From: JAFKFH01 sp017307375 | GTDB taxonomy: Bacteria; Pseudomonadota; Alphaproteobacteria; Ferrovibrionales; Ferrovibrionaceae | Direction: 5' to 3' | Length of the DNA stretch: 64,000 nt | Assembly (NCBI GenBank): GCA_965229335.1 | Contig: OZ245874.1 | Span: 5,394,001-5,458,000 of the forward strand | In this document: positions 1-9,333 of the stretch, one piece after another | Position numbering within the stretch: position 1 is the stretch's first letter | Layout: the number at the start of each line of letters is the position of its first letter | Position numbers and translations under genes: made by a program | Notes under the pieces: model-generated | What the model was told of the DNA's origin: nothing | What the model saw: only the letters and a program-made list of their open reading frames with translations | Database searches by the model: none

Positions 1-375
1 GCGTGGCTGCTGCACCAGGCCGGGCGGCTGCTCGGCATCGAGGTCGCGGCCGAGGCACAACGCCTATACGCGTTTGCCGCCCGCCATGGCGGCATGCCGA
101 TCGTCGACGCGGTGACCGAGCAAGGCGCGATCCGCGACGCATCGACCCGCCTGTGGCCGCAGACCGAGGCGATCAAGGCGCATCTCGTGTTCGGCGACAT
201 GCCGGCCGCCGCACGGCTGACCGAGACCCTCTGCACCCGATTCCTCGCCCCCGCCGGCACCTGGATCGACCACTTCGCGGCCGATGGGCGGGCCCTGCCG
301 GACAAGATTCCAGCCTCGTCGCTCTACCATCTGTTCATGGCCTACGCCGAATTGCGCCGCGTCTCGGCCGGCTGA
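1..375 (+). CDS. AGE-family sugar epimerase/isomerase, C-terminal fragment
   Basis: This is the C-terminal 124 residues of a gene that begins before the window; the frame is open from base 1 to the stop at 373-375. The piece around TRLWPQTEAIKAHL, followed by a helical stretch and a conserved FAADG segment, matches the end of the N-acylglucosamine 2-epimerase / mannose-6-phosphate isomerase-like (alpha/alpha)6-barrel family. Members interconvert hexoses or hexosamines in the cytoplasm. The substrate cannot be read from this fragment. An 87-base gap separates it from the TetR gene on the same strand. Confidence 0.75.
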   Translation, partial: AWLLHQAGRLLGIEVAAEAQRLYAFAARHGGMPIVDAVTEQGAIRDASTRLWPQTEAIKAHLVFGDMPAAARLTETLCTRFLAPAGTWIDHFAADGRALPDKIPASSLYHLFMAYAELRRVSAG

Positions 376-462
376 ACGGCGGCTGCGGCGAGGCTGGCCG
401 ATGGCCCAATCCGCGCCGAATCTCGCCACGCGCGGGCGGATCTGGTATCAATTCCGGCAGAT

Positions 463-1689
463 ATGACCGACCGGCCCGCCCCCCTTGCGCCGCAAACCCG
501 GCGCTACAACCAGAAGCGCGATGCAATCCTCGATGCCGCGGCCGTCCTGTTCAATCAGAAGGGGCTGAAGGGCACGACGCTGGCGGCCGTGGCCGACAGC
601 GTCGGGCTGATGACCAACTCGGTCACTTACTATTATCGCAAGAAGGAAGAACTGGCGACGGCGGGGCTGTTGCGCTCGATCGCCAGCCTCCAGGGGCTCG
701 CCGATACGGCGGCTGCCGAGGCGACACCCGAAGCGCGGATACGCCGGCTGTTCCAGCTGTTCTACGAACGCGCGGCGGCAATCCTGCGCGGCACCAGCCC
801 GCCGCAGATGAACTTCAGCGACGTGCGTGCCCTGACCAGCCCGCATGTCGAGACCGTGTTCGGCGCCTATACTGGGATGTTCCGGCGGATCCGCACCTTG
901 CTGGCCGAAGACGAAACACATCGCCCGCCGCGGGTCGACGCCAATGCCCGTGCCCATCTGGTGCTGTCGGCGCTGAACTGGACCCGGGTCTTCATCGACC
1001 GCTACGATCCGGATTCATATCCGCGCGTGGCCGAGCGCATCGCCGACATGCTGATCGAGGGCCTGGCAGCGCCGGGATCGACATGGCGCGACCGCCGCTT
1101 GCCCGGCCTCGCCTGGTCGTTCACCGACGATCCCGCCCGCGAAGCCTTCCTGCGCTCGGCCACCCGGCTGATCAACGAACAGGGCTATCGCGGCGCCTCG
1201 GTCGAGAAGATTTCGGCGCAGCTGAACGTCACCAAGGGATCGTTCTACCACCATAACGAAACCAAGGACGACCTGGTCGCCCAGTGCTTCGCCCGCTCCT
1301 ATGCGGTGGTGCGCCGCGTCCAGGGCCTGGCCGAGCAGGCGGGCGCGACGGGGTGGGAACGCACCTGCCTCGCCTCGGCCGAACTGGTCCGCTATCAACT
1401 GTCCGAGGCCGGGCCGTTGCTGCGCCATTCCGCCTTCGCGGCGCTGCCGGAAAACCTCCATGACCAGGTCAGGCAGACGATGGACTGGCTGGCCGAAGGC
1501 TTCGCCGGCATGGTGGTCGACGGCATGATGGACGGCTCGATCCGCCCGCTCGATTCCGCGATCGCCGCCCAGTTGATCAACAACATGGTCAACGCGGCGG
1601 CCGAGCTGCCCTGGTGGATTCCCGGGGTGACCGTCGAGAACGCGGCCGAGGCCTACGCCCGGCCGCTGTTCGTCGGACTGTTCCGCTGA
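463..1689 (+). CDS. Tandem TetR-family transcriptional regulator
   Basis: A 408-residue protein, about twice the usual TetR length (190-220). It carries two TetR-type helix-turn-helix domains in one chain. The first is at about residues 18-65 (RDAILDAAAVLF, then SVTYYYRKKEEL). The second is at about 226-273 (REAFLRSATRLI, then GSFYHHNETKDDL). Each is followed by a helical ligand-binding-like region. It should therefore resemble a covalent TetR dimer. The start is the ATG at 463. Neighbours give no clear target; it is convergent with the delta-60 protein gene, with only 7 bases between the stops. The ligand is unknown. Confidence 0.85.
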   Translation: MTDRPAPLAPQTRRYNQKRDAILDAAAVLFNQKGLKGTTLAAVADSVGLMTNSVTYYYRKKEELATAGLLRSIASLQGLADTAAAEATPEARIRRLFQLFYERAAAILRGTSPPQMNFSDVRALTSPHVETVFGAYTGMFRRIRTLLAEDETHRPPRVDANARAHLVLSALNWTRVFIDRYDPDSYPRVAERIADMLIEGLAAPGSTWRDRRLPGLAWSFTDDPAREAFLRSATRLINEQGYRGASVEKISAQLNVTKGSFYHHNETKDDLVAQCFARSYAVVRRVQGLAEQAGATGWERTCLASAELVRYQLSEAGPLLRHSAFAALPENLHDQVRQTMDWLAEGFAGMVVDGMMDGSIRPLDSAIAAQLINNMVNAAAELPWWIPGVTVENAAEAYARPLFVGLFR

Positions 1690-1696
1690 CCTGGCT

Positions 1697-4600
1697 TCAG
1701 AACCGGAACCGGGCGAGGCCGGCGGTCCGCCCGTCGGGTAGCCGGATGCGCGCACGGTCGGTGCCCTCGAACGTCATCCGCACCGGCCCCACGACGCTGC
1801 CCGATGCCGGCAGCGCCGCGGCGACGGCACCGAACGGTGCGCCACCGGCGTAGTGGACCAGCGTGCCGGAGAGGCTGAGGTCGGCGGCCAGCGTCGCCTG
1901 CGCCGTCTGCCAGACCTGACGGCCCGCCGCATCGTAACCCAGCACGGCGAGATAGCCGACCTGGGCAACCGAACCGTCCGGTTGCGGCTGGGTATCGATA
2001 TCCAGAAAATAGCCAATGCCATTGCCCGCTGCCGGCTCGTACCACCAACCTGCCTGCGGCAAACCGGCATAGCCGGCCGTCCGGTTGCCCCCGATCGGGA
2101 AGGGAGCGAGTGTCTGCCCGGCCATCCCGCCGACGACCAGCGTGGCGCCGGTGCCGCTCTCGGCAGTGGCCATGCTGAAGGCGGGTCCGCCGGTCAGCGT
2201 GCCGCTGCAGGTCAGGCCCGACAGCGTGCAGAACCCGGCCAGCCATTGGCTGCGCCCCAGGGCGTCATAGGCCAGACCGCCGACATAAGCCTTGTTGCCC
2301 CAGCGCTCCATCGCCCACCCCTGGCCGCCGCCGATCCCGGTCATAGTCCAGTACCCGGTCTTCCCCGGCAGGGGCAGCGGGTTCGCCGACAGATAAGCCT
2401 GGCCCGCAGCCGGATTGCCGTTGACCAGGTCACGAGCGTCCGAGGCGAAGGAGATCGTGCCGCCGTCGCCCGACAGCGTCGGATTCCAGCTGGCGCCGGA
2501 AGCGGGTCCGCCAGCTGCGGTCCGCGTCACCAGCATCGTGACCCCGCGCTCGATATCGCGGACGAAGATCTGGGCGAGGCCATTGCCGGCGTAGCCCGGT
2601 ACGAGGTCGGTGGCGCCGGAACGAAAGACGACGAAGCGGCCATCGGCCGAGATCGCCGGCTGGTCGCTGGGACCGTTGCCGGAGGTCACGGCCCGCACCG
2701 CGCCGCCGGCGAGATCGACGACCATGATCTGGGCGATGCCGCCGACTGCGGCGACGTAGGCGACACGGTCGGCGCGGGCGGTCAATCGCGGCTGCGTGCC
2801 GGCCACCAGCGGGACGACCGTGCCCGACACCATGTCGCGCAGATGGATCAGCCCGTTACGCTCGAAGGCGATATGGTGCCCGTCCCACGAGACCGATGCG
2901 TTGCGGCCCGGTCCGTTCGAAACCGCGTCCAGCGCGCCGGTCTGGAGATCCTTGCGCCACACCTGAGTGGCGCCGTCGAGGCCGGTGGCGAAGTTCGTCG
3001 CGGTGCTCTCGAACACGACATATCGCCCGTCCTGCGACAGGCCGGGATTGTCGGAATGGCCGTTGCCGACCATGCCGGCGGCGGTAGCCGACACCAGTTC
3101 CGGCGCCGGCGTCGCCTGCTCGTTCAACGGGACCCGCGGATACCCCAACGCGGTGCGATAGACCTGTCGCACCCCGCCGGTCGGGATCAGCGTGATGCCC
3201 GGCGCGTCGGCGGCGAAGGCAGCGTAGCGGCCGTCCGACGACACCGCGGGGCTGGAAGCGGGGCCGGCGGCCGCATTGGCGACGCCGCCGCCGGGGATCG
3301 CCGTCTGGCTCAGGCGGTCGCGATCACCGGACAGCGCCTGATAGCGCACGATGGTGCCGTGGCTGTTCGGCGCGGCCGGGAACAGGTTGGTCGCGGCGGT
3401 CTCGAACACCATCTGCCCGCCGTCCCACGACAGGGCCGAGCGGCCCGACCGGCCGTTGCCGGCGGCACCGTCCAGGCTGAACGACACGCCCGACATGGCG
3501 ACCGGCAGTCGCGGGGCGTGGAAGTCGACCCGGATCGTCGGAGCGTAGCTCTGGCCGTTGCCGGTCGCGGTCAGGGTGATCGGCACCTGCGCCACCCGCA
3601 GCAGCGGCGGATAGATCGTGTTTGCCGAGGAAGCCCGAGCGTCGACCCGGCCGGGCTTTCGATCGGCGGCGCCCAGCGACTGGAACGGCAGGTCGGCGGG
3701 GATCGGCAGGTCGTAGGCGAACGACACGCTCCCCGGCGTGAAGGTCAGCCACGACGGCAGCGGCACGCCATTGCCCTGCGTCGCCGTGAAGGTCAGGCCG
3801 GACGGGTTGGCGAACGACGAGGCAAACGAAAAACTGCCCGACGCCGATCCCGCCGTCGACGCAATCAGGGCCGGCGGCAGCGGCGTCGTGACGAAGGCCG
3901 GCGGCGGCGCCGGCGGCGCAGCCGGCACCGGACCATCGGCCGAAAAGATCGCCGTGCAGGCGGTGTCGGCCGCAAGCGTCAGTGTCAGCGGATTGACCGA
4001 ACCCGAGCAACCGCCGCCCCAACCCGCAAAGCCGTAGCCGGAGGCGGGCGTCGCGGTCAGCGTGAGCTGAGTGCCGCCGCCGATGTCGGCGGCCGAGCAA
4101 GTCGCCCCGCAGGCGATCCCAGCCGGGCTGCTGGTGACGGAACCGTTCGTCGGCGGCGTCAGGGACAGGGTATAGCGGCCACTGAAGAATCGGGCGAGGC
4201 GAGCTCGCCCGAGGCTATCTGCTGTCGTGAAGTCACCGCCGACCACGATCTTGCCATCGCCCTGGACCTCCATCGCTCTAGCCCAGCCGTCGAGACCGGG
4301 ATTGAAGGACGCGTCCAACGTGCCGTCGTTTTCGAATCGGGCCAGTCTCTGGCGGCCCGTGCCATTCGCCGACGTAAAGCCACCGGCGGCCAGGATCTTG
4401 CCATTGCCCTGCACGGCAATCTTCAAGACGGTATTGTTTAGATTGGGGCTGAAGGCCGCCTCCAGCGTGCCATCATTTCCGAGTCTGGCCAGACGTGTGC
4501 CCCCCGCGCTGCCCCCCGATGTGAAGCCACCGCCGATCAGCAGCTTGCCGTCGGTCTGCATTGCGATGGCATAGACACCGTTGTCGAGACTGGGATTGAA

Positions 4601-5377
4601 GGTGGCGTCCAGCACGCCGTCGCTCCCGAACCGGGCGAGATATGTACGTGCGGAGCCACCCGCCGACGTGAAGGTACCGCCGGCCAGGATCTTGCCATCG
4701 CTCTGTACCGCAATGGCACGGACATCGCTGTCCATGGAAGCGTTGAAGGCCGGATCCAGCGTGCCGTCACTGGCGAGCCGGACCAGATATCTGCGTCCCG
4801 AGCCAGCCACCATGAAGTTGCCGCCGACCAGGATCTTGCCATCGTTCTGCACAGCAATGGCAAAGACGTTGTTGACGGAACCGCCGAAGGTGTCGAGGCT
4901 AGGGTCGAAGGTAGCATCCAGCGTACCGTCGCTCGCAAACCGCGCGAGACCGCGCCGCACGGCGCCACCCGCCGTCGAAAAATCCCCGCCGGCGAGAATC
5001 TTGCCGTCGCTCTGCACGGCAATCGCATGGACCTTGCTACTCAGACCGGGACTGAAAGCCGTATCCAGCGTGCCGTCGCTATTGAAGCGCGCCAGAAACG
5101 TGCGCCCAGATCCGCCCGCCGACGTGAAGTCACCGCCAACCAGGATCTTGCCGTCACTCTGGACCTTAATGGCCCGGATGTCGGTGCCGCCGATGTTGGG
5201 GTCGGCAAACCCGCTATCGAGCAACCTGGTATCGGCGTGGGCAGGATCCACGATTGCAAAGATAAAAAATGCAATTATTATTAGCAATATGACAAATATA
5301 ACGCCAATTATTCCAGATAAACTGATCTTGTTATTCGAGATTTTTACGTAATTTTTCTTTGTATTGGGGAGATTCAT
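1697..5377 (-). CDS. Secreted delta-60 repeat beta-propeller protein
   Basis: A 1226-residue exported protein. Residues 1-48 form a long signal peptide with a hydrophobic core at about 20-42 and an Ala-His-Ala cleavage site before Asp49. Residues 67-400 hold seven delta-60 repeats (core pattern AIAVQSDGKILAGGDF, then ARFxSDGTLD). Residues 403-480 form an InlB-B-like repeat module with four cysteines (IACGATCSA, GGGCSG, DTACTAIF). A region rich in TolB/PD40-like propeller strands (SxDGRYVVFES) follows at about 600-1010, then a C-terminal module of unknown type. The likely role is extracellular or periplasmic binding; no catalytic motif is visible. The signal-peptide codons are AT-rich, unlike the rest. 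The ribosome binding site is weak. Confidence 0.8.
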   Translation of the reverse strand: MNLPNTKKNYVKISNNKISLSGIIGVIFVILLIIIAFFIFAIVDPAHADTRLLDSGFADPNIGGTDIRAIKVQSDGKILVGGDFTSAGGSGRTFLARFNSDGTLDTAFSPGLSSKVHAIAVQSDGKILAGGDFSTAGGAVRRGLARFASDGTLDATFDPSLDTFGGSVNNVFAIAVQNDGKILVGGNFMVAGSGRRYLVRLASDGTLDPAFNASMDSDVRAIAVQSDGKILAGGTFTSAGGSARTYLARFGSDGVLDATFNPSLDNGVYAIAMQTDGKLLIGGGFTSGGSAGGTRLARLGNDGTLEAAFSPNLNNTVLKIAVQGNGKILAAGGFTSANGTGRQRLARFENDGTLDASFNPGLDGWARAMEVQGDGKIVVGGDFTTADSLGRARLARFFSGRYTLSLTPPTNGSVTSSPAGIACGATCSAADIGGGTQLTLTATPASGYGFAGWGGGCSGSVNPLTLTLAADTACTAIFSADGPVPAAPPAPPPAFVTTPLPPALIASTAGSASGSFSFASSFANPSGLTFTATQGNGVPLPSWLTFTPGSVSFAYDLPIPADLPFQSLGAADRKPGRVDARASSANTIYPPLLRVAQVPITLTATGNGQSYAPTIRVDFHAPRLPVAMSGVSFSLDGAAGNGRSGRSALSWDGGQMVFETAATNLFPAAPNSHGTIVRYQALSGDRDRLSQTAIPGGGVANAAAGPASSPAVSSDGRYAAFAADAPGITLIPTGGVRQVYRTALGYPRVPLNEQATPAPELVSATAAGMVGNGHSDNPGLSQDGRYVVFESTATNFATGLDGATQVWRKDLQTGALDAVSNGPGRNASVSWDGHHIAFERNGLIHLRDMVSGTVVPLVAGTQPRLTARADRVAYVAAVGGIAQIMVVDLAGGAVRAVTSGNGPSDQPAISADGRFVVFRSGATDLVPGYAGNGLAQIFVRDIERGVTMLVTRTAAGGPASGASWNPTLSGDGGTISFASDARDLVNGNPAAGQAYLSANPLPLPGKTGYWTMTGIGGGQGWAMERWGNKAYVGGLAYDALGRSQWLAGFCTLSGLTCSGTLTGGPAFSMATAESGTGATLVVGGMAGQTLAPFPIGGNRTAGYAGLPQAGWWYEPAAGNGIGYFLDIDTQPQPDGSVAQVGYLAVLGYDAAGRQVWQTAQATLAADLSLSGTLVHYAGGAPFGAVAAALPASGSVVGPVRMTFEGTDRARIRLPDGRTAGLARFRF
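4178..5179 (-). repeat. Seven tandem delta-60 coding repeats (about 145 bp each)
   Basis: The DNA encoding residues 67-400 of the delta-60 protein consists of seven diverged copies of a roughly 48-codon unit. On the plus strand each copy shows a recognisable block similar to AGGATCTTGCCATC near the GKIL codons. The last copy is truncated after ARLARFF. Such in-frame repeats can expand or contract by recombination. Confidence 0.85.
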
Positions 5378-5570
5378 TTCGTGTTTTCAGACTGAAGGTT
5401 GATAATATTTAATTTCAGCCTGCGTAAACTATCGGCCAGCCCGGCCGGTCTCAATTGGGGGAAATCCCCCATCCTCTCGCACCCCACGCTCTCCCCGCGG
5501 GTTGCAACCCATCGCATAATTCGGCATTCCTTGGACGCGAGTAGCAGTGCGGAGGGGGAAGCCGCTGGCC
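5378..5570. promoter_or_regulatory. Divergent intergenic region with two palindromes
   Basis: This region separates the delta-60 gene (leftward) from the MFS-LuxR pair (rightward). The left third is strongly AT-rich. Two inverted repeats stand out: TGGGGGA-AA-TCCCCCA at 5456-5471, and a perfect 12-bp palindrome GGGTTGCAACCC at 5499-5510. Either could be a regulator site, for example for the LuxR-type protein encoded downstream. No convincing -35/-10 pair was found. Confidence 0.4.
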
Positions 5571-6758
5571 ATGGTGTCCAAGCCGGAAACGACGGCATTG
5601 CGGGAACAGCGGGCCCTGAACCTGCCGTTGCTGGCCGCGGTCACGGTCTTGCTGTCGGCGGCGATCGGCGCCTCCTATGTCTTCATCGACCTGTCGCTGA
5701 ACCGGATGGGCGCCTCGGCGATATCGATCGGCGTGAATGCCGCGATGCCGGCGCTGGGCTGGCTGCTGACCACCCCCTTCCTGCCGTGGCTGGTGCGTCG
5801 CGCGAATACCCGGGGTGTCTTGCTGGCACTGCTCGTCACCGCCGCCCTCGCCGCGGTCGGCTTCGCGGCCCTCACCGACCAGCGGGCCTGGCTCGCCCTC
5901 CGCTTTCTCTTCGGCTCAGGCTTGGGCGTCGCTTTCCGGCTGATCGAATACTGGATCAGCGCGGCGTCGCCGGCCGCCCGGCGCGGACGCAATGCCGGCA
6001 TCTACGCTGCCGTGTTCTGTGCGGGGGCCGCGGGCGGCGCCGGCATCCTGCCCCTGGCGGGAGCCGAGGGGTGGCCCGCCGTGTCGCTGATCGTGGGCCT
6101 GATCTGCGGCGCGATGCTGCTGCTGGCCTGCCAGCGCTCCGGGCCACCGGCAATCCTGGCGGCGCCGCAGCGGGCAGTGCCGCGTCTGGGTGGGCCGGCC
6201 ATGGTCGCGATCGTCACCGCCGGGATCATCGGCCTGCTCGAGGCAGTGCCCTACACCATGATGCCGGTCTATGCCGTGCGCATGGGGATTGCCGAGGATT
6301 GGGCCGCCTGGACGACGAGCGCGTTTCTGGCGGGCCAGATGCTACTGGTCGTGCCGATGGGCATGCTCGCCGACCGGCTGGGCAAGCTGGGGCTGCTGGC
6401 GGTCGGCGCGCTGGCAGGCCTGCTGGTGGCGCTGGGTCTGCCGGCACTCGACAACCGGGCCGAAGCGCTGCTTTTTGCCATGCTGGCCTGGGGCGGCTCG
6501 GCCGGCTGTCTCTATGCCCTGGCCCTTGCCATGCTGGCCGATCATTTCGCCGGCGCCGAACTTGCCGCGATCAATGCCGTCTTCGGCACCGTATACGCCG
6601 CAGGCGCCCTGTTCGGACCGCTGCTGCATGGGATGGCCATGGACTGGCACGGCCCCAGGGGACTGATCGAGAGCAGCGCCCTGCTCTTCCTGATCCTGCT
6701 GGCCGCGATAGCCTGGCGTGGTCTCGGCGCGCGGCGCCTCGATGGATGGGCGACATGA
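5571..6758 (+). CDS. MFS transporter
   Basis: A roughly 395-residue membrane protein of the major facilitator superfamily with about 12 hydrophobic segments. The first, at about residues 18-40, leads into LSLNRMGASAISIG. The substrate is unknown; the family includes many small-molecule exporters. I chose the ATG at 5571 (MVSKPETT) because a GGAGGGGG box lies about 12 bases upstream. An in-frame GTG at 5547 is possible but would bury that box inside the gene. The stop overlaps the start of the LuxR-type regulator as ATGA, so the two are translationally coupled and the regulator may control export. Confidence 0.8.
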   Translation: MVSKPETTALREQRALNLPLLAAVTVLLSAAIGASYVFIDLSLNRMGASAISIGVNAAMPALGWLLTTPFLPWLVRRANTRGVLLALLVTAALAAVGFAALTDQRAWLALRFLFGSGLGVAFRLIEYWISAASPAARRGRNAGIYAAVFCAGAAGGAGILPLAGAEGWPAVSLIVGLICGAMLLLACQRSGPPAILAAPQRAVPRLGGPAMVAIVTAGIIGLLEAVPYTMMPVYAVRMGIAEDWAAWTTSAFLAGQMLLVVPMGMLADRLGKLGLLAVGALAGLLVALGLPALDNRAEALLFAMLAWGGSAGCLYALALAMLADHFAGAELAAINAVFGTVYAAGALFGPLLHGMAMDWHGPRGLIESSALLFLILLAAIAWRGLGARRLDGWAT

Positions 6759-7501
6759 ACGACCTGGGAAACGCCGGCTGCCTGCCGGCCGCCGATATGA
6801 TCTCCCAGTTTCGGCAGGCGGCCAGCCGGGATCAGCTCTGGGCGATGCTGCATCGCCATATGGACAGTGTCGGCGTCACCGGCATCATGTACGGGAGCGA
6901 GGCGCGCCCGAGCAGCGAGGGCACCCACGACATCTTCCTCACCTCCTACGATCCGGCCTTCGTCGAGGCAAAACTGTCGAACCGCCTGTTTCAGTGCGAC
7001 GAATATGTCCGGGCGGCACGGGTCGAAACGTCGCCGGTGCTGTGGAGCGAGACCGAGCGCCTGGAAAATCTGAGCCGCGAGGCGCAGCGTTCCCTGGAAC
7101 TCGACTGGGATTACGGCGTCCTGGCCGGTGTGACCTTGCCGATGCGCTTTCACCACGGGATCGGCCGCAGCGGGATGGGCCTGCATGCCGCCGGCATGAA
7201 ATGGACCGAGTTCGACCGGCTATGGGCGACGAACCGCAACAGGATCTGTATTGTCGCCAACGCCTTCGACGTCTGCCTGCGCGAGCAGCATGCCGGCGAA
7301 TACTTCAACCTGTCGCGGCGCGAACGGGAATGCCTGCTGTGGCTGATCTGCGGTCTGCGGCGCGAGCAGATCGCCCACCGCCTCGACATCCACCTGAAGA
7401 CCGTCGAGAAGCAGATTGAATCCGCACGCCGGAAATTGAAAGCCGCGACGGTCGCCCAGGCAGTGGCGACCGCGCTGCTCTACAATCTGGTCAGCCCCTG
7501 A
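6755..7501 (+). CDS. LuxR-family transcriptional regulator with autoinducer-binding-like domain
   Basis: A 248-residue regulator. The N-terminal 165 residues resemble the LuxR autoinducer-binding domain (LWAMLHRHMDSVGVTGIMYG, later LDWDYGVLAGVTLPMR). Residues of about 180-245 form a GerE-type helix-turn-helix (LSRRERECLLWLICGLRREQ, then HLKTVEKQIESARRKL). No LuxI-type synthase is visible, so it would be an orphan (solo) LuxR if it binds a signal at all. Its ATG overlaps the MFS stop. It is convergent with the SDR gene after 22 bases. Confidence 0.8.
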   Translation: MNDLGNAGCLPAADMISQFRQAASRDQLWAMLHRHMDSVGVTGIMYGSEARPSSEGTHDIFLTSYDPAFVEAKLSNRLFQCDEYVRAARVETSPVLWSETERLENLSREAQRSLELDWDYGVLAGVTLPMRFHHGIGRSGMGLHAAGMKWTEFDRLWATNRNRICIVANAFDVCLREQHAGEYFNLSRRERECLLWLICGLRREQIAHRLDIHLKTVEKQIESARRKLKAATVAQAVATALLYNLVSP

Positions 7502-7523
7502 CCGGATATGTCGGCATGCGGTT

Positions 7524-8288
7524 CTAACCGATCGTCACCCCGCCATCGGCGACGATAACCTGGCCGGTGATGAAACTCGCAGCCGGTCCGGCCAGGAACG
7601 CCACCACCCCGCCGATCTCGTCGGGCTGGCCGATGCGGCGCAGCGGCGTGGTCGCATTGCGGCGATCGAGCGTCTCGGGATCTTCCCACAGCGCCTTGGC
7701 GAAATCGGTCTGCACCAGACCCGGGGCGACGCAGTTGACGCGGATATTGCGGTGACCCCATTCGACGGCGAGGTTGCGGGCCAGGGCGAAATCGGCGGCC
7801 TTGGAAATGCCGTAGCCGCCGATGACAGGCGTGCCGCGGATGCCGGCGATCGAGGAGACGATGACGATCGCCCCGCCGCCGCGCTCGGCCATGCCGGGAA
7901 TGACGAGGTTGCAGAGCCACAGGTTGCTCTTGACGTTGGCCCCCATGATCTTGTCGAAGGCTTCGTCCGACAACTGGCCCAGCGGGCCATAGACCGGGTT
8001 GATCGCGGCGTTGCAGACCAGGATGTCGACCCGGCCGAAGGCTTCGACGGTACCGGCGACCAGCGCCTCGACCTCGGCCTTGCGCGAAATGTTGCAGGCG
8101 ATCACCCGGGCGGTGCCGCCGGCCTGGCGGATCTCCTCGGCCACCGGTTCGCAGGCCTCCGCCTTGCGGCTGGAGACCACGACCCTGGCGCCGAGCCGGG
8201 CCAGGGTGACGGCGATCGAACGCCCGATGCCGCGGCTGGAGCCGGTGACGATGGCGACCTTGTCGGTCAGGTCGAAGGGTGTGGTCAT
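7524..8288 (-). CDS. SDR-family oxidoreductase (LvaD-like position)
   Basis: A 254-residue classical short-chain dehydrogenase/reductase. The NAD(P)-binding TGSSRGIGR motif lies near residue 16, NNAG appears as CNAAI, and the catalytic set is the SSIAG serine with YGISK. It ends with the conserved FITGQVIVADGG block. It is the last gene of a six-gene operon (acyl-CoA ligase, three acyl-CoA dehydrogenases, kinase, SDR), 16 bases after the kinase stop. In levulinate degradation an SDR reduces the 4-keto acyl-CoA to the 4-hydroxy acyl-CoA. That role is an inference from context here. Confidence 0.85.
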   Translation of the reverse strand: MTTPFDLTDKVAIVTGSSRGIGRSIAVTLARLGARVVVSSRKAEACEPVAEEIRQAGGTARVIACNISRKAEVEALVAGTVEAFGRVDILVCNAAINPVYGPLGQLSDEAFDKIMGANVKSNLWLCNLVIPGMAERGGGAIVIVSSIAGIRGTPVIGGYGISKAADFALARNLAVEWGHRNIRVNCVAPGLVQTDFAKALWEDPETLDRRNATTPLRRIGQPDEIGGVVAFLAGPAASFITGQVIVADGGVTIG

Positions 8289-8304
8289 CGTGGTTCTTTT
8301 CCTG

Positions 8305-9333
8305 TCAGTTCACCAGTTCCCAGGCGCGGTCGGCCAGGGCGCGCCCGCGGGCGCCGACGGTCTCGGCCTCGGCGCTGGATGCATTGCCGGCCTTGGCGCG
8401 TGCCAGCACGCCTTCGAGGATCACCGCCAGGCGGAACAGCGAGAAGGCGAAGTGGAACGGTTCGAGGGCGGCATCGCGGCCCGATGCCGCCGCATAGGCC
8501 CGCACATAGGCCGCCCGGTCGGGAATTCCCAGTTCGGCGAGGTCGCAGCCGACCAGGCCCTTGTAGATCGACGGCGCGGTCACATAGCAGATGCAGTTAT
8601 AGGCAAGATCGGCCAGCGGATGGCCCAGCGTCGCCAGTTCCCAGTCGAGGATGCCGATCACCCGCGGTTCGGTCGGGTGGAACATCATGTTGTCCAGCCG
8701 GAAATCGCCGTGGCAGATCGTCGTCTCGTCGCCGGCGGGGATGTTGGCCGGCAGCCAGGCGGCCAGCCGGTCGATCGCCGGATTGTCGCGGGTGCGCGAC
8801 TTCTCCCACTGGCCGGACCAGCGCGCGATCTGGCGCTGGAAATAATTCCCGGGCTTGCCGTAATCGGCCAGCCCGATGCCCTGCCAGTCGACGGCGTGGA
8901 GACGGGCCAGCGTCTCGTTCATCGCCAGGTAGATCGGCGTCCGCTCGGTCCGATCGACTTCCGGCAGCGTCGGCTGCCAGAAGATGCGGCCGACCAGCCG
9001 CTGCATCACGTAGAACGGCGTACCGATGACGTCGCGGTCGTCGCAGAAGACCAGCGGCCGCGGCACCGGCACGTCGGTGCCCGACAGCGCCTTCAGCACG
9101 CGGAATTCGCGGTCGACGGCATGGGCGGAGGGCAGGATCGGCCCCGGCGGCTGCTTGCGCAGCACGTAGTCGCCCCGGTCGGTGACCAGCAGAAAGGTCG
9201 GGTTCGACTGGCCGCCGCGCATCTGGCGGACCTCGACCAGCCGGGCGCCGAGCGCGTCGCCGATCAGGGTCGCCAGTTGCCCGGTCGGGAACCGGTGCGC
9301 CTCGCGCACCGGTATGGTCTCGGCTTCGGTCAT
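8305..9333 (-). CDS. APH-family phosphotransferase (LvaA / ACAD10-11 kinase-domain-like)
   Basis: A 342-residue protein of the aminoglycoside phosphotransferase fold. Its catalytic loop reads CHGDFRLDNMMFH and the metal-binding segment reads GILDWELATLGHPLADLAY. This subgroup sits beside acyl-CoA dehydrogenases and matches the kinase domain fused to them in eukaryotic ACAD10/ACAD11. LvaA, a relative, phosphorylates the 4-hydroxyl of 4-hydroxyacyl-CoA. Its ATG overlaps the stop of the upstream acyl-CoA dehydrogenase by 4 bases (ATGA), supporting a joint function. An antibiotic-resistance role is unlikely. Confidence 0.85.
   Translation of the reverse strand: MTEAETIPVREAHRFPTGQLATLIGDALGARLVEVRQMRGGQSNPTFLLVTDRGDYVLRKQPPGPILPSAHAVDREFRVLKALSGTDVPVPRPLVFCDDRDVIGTPFYVMQRLVGRIFWQPTLPEVDRTERTPIYLAMNETLARLHAVDWQGIGLADYGKPGNYFQRQIARWSGQWEKSRTRDNPAIDRLAAWLPANIPAGDETTICHGDFRLDNMMFHPTEPRVIGILDWELATLGHPLADLAYNCICYVTAPSIYKGLVGCDLAELGIPDRAAYVRAYAAASGRDAALEPFHFAFSLFRLAVILEGVLARAKAGNASSAEAETVGARGRALADRAWELVN

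Noticed and set aside
5399..7501. A 700-codon plus-strand frame running from the divergent region into the LuxR gene
   Set aside because: Only the last third is real (the LuxR-type regulator). The first part is out of frame with the MFS gene and reads as low-complexity Arg/Gly sequence.
8305..9333. Aminoglycoside resistance gene
   Set aside because: The fold is APH-like, but the gene is embedded and coupled within an acyl-CoA catabolic operon and matches the ACAD-linked subgroup.
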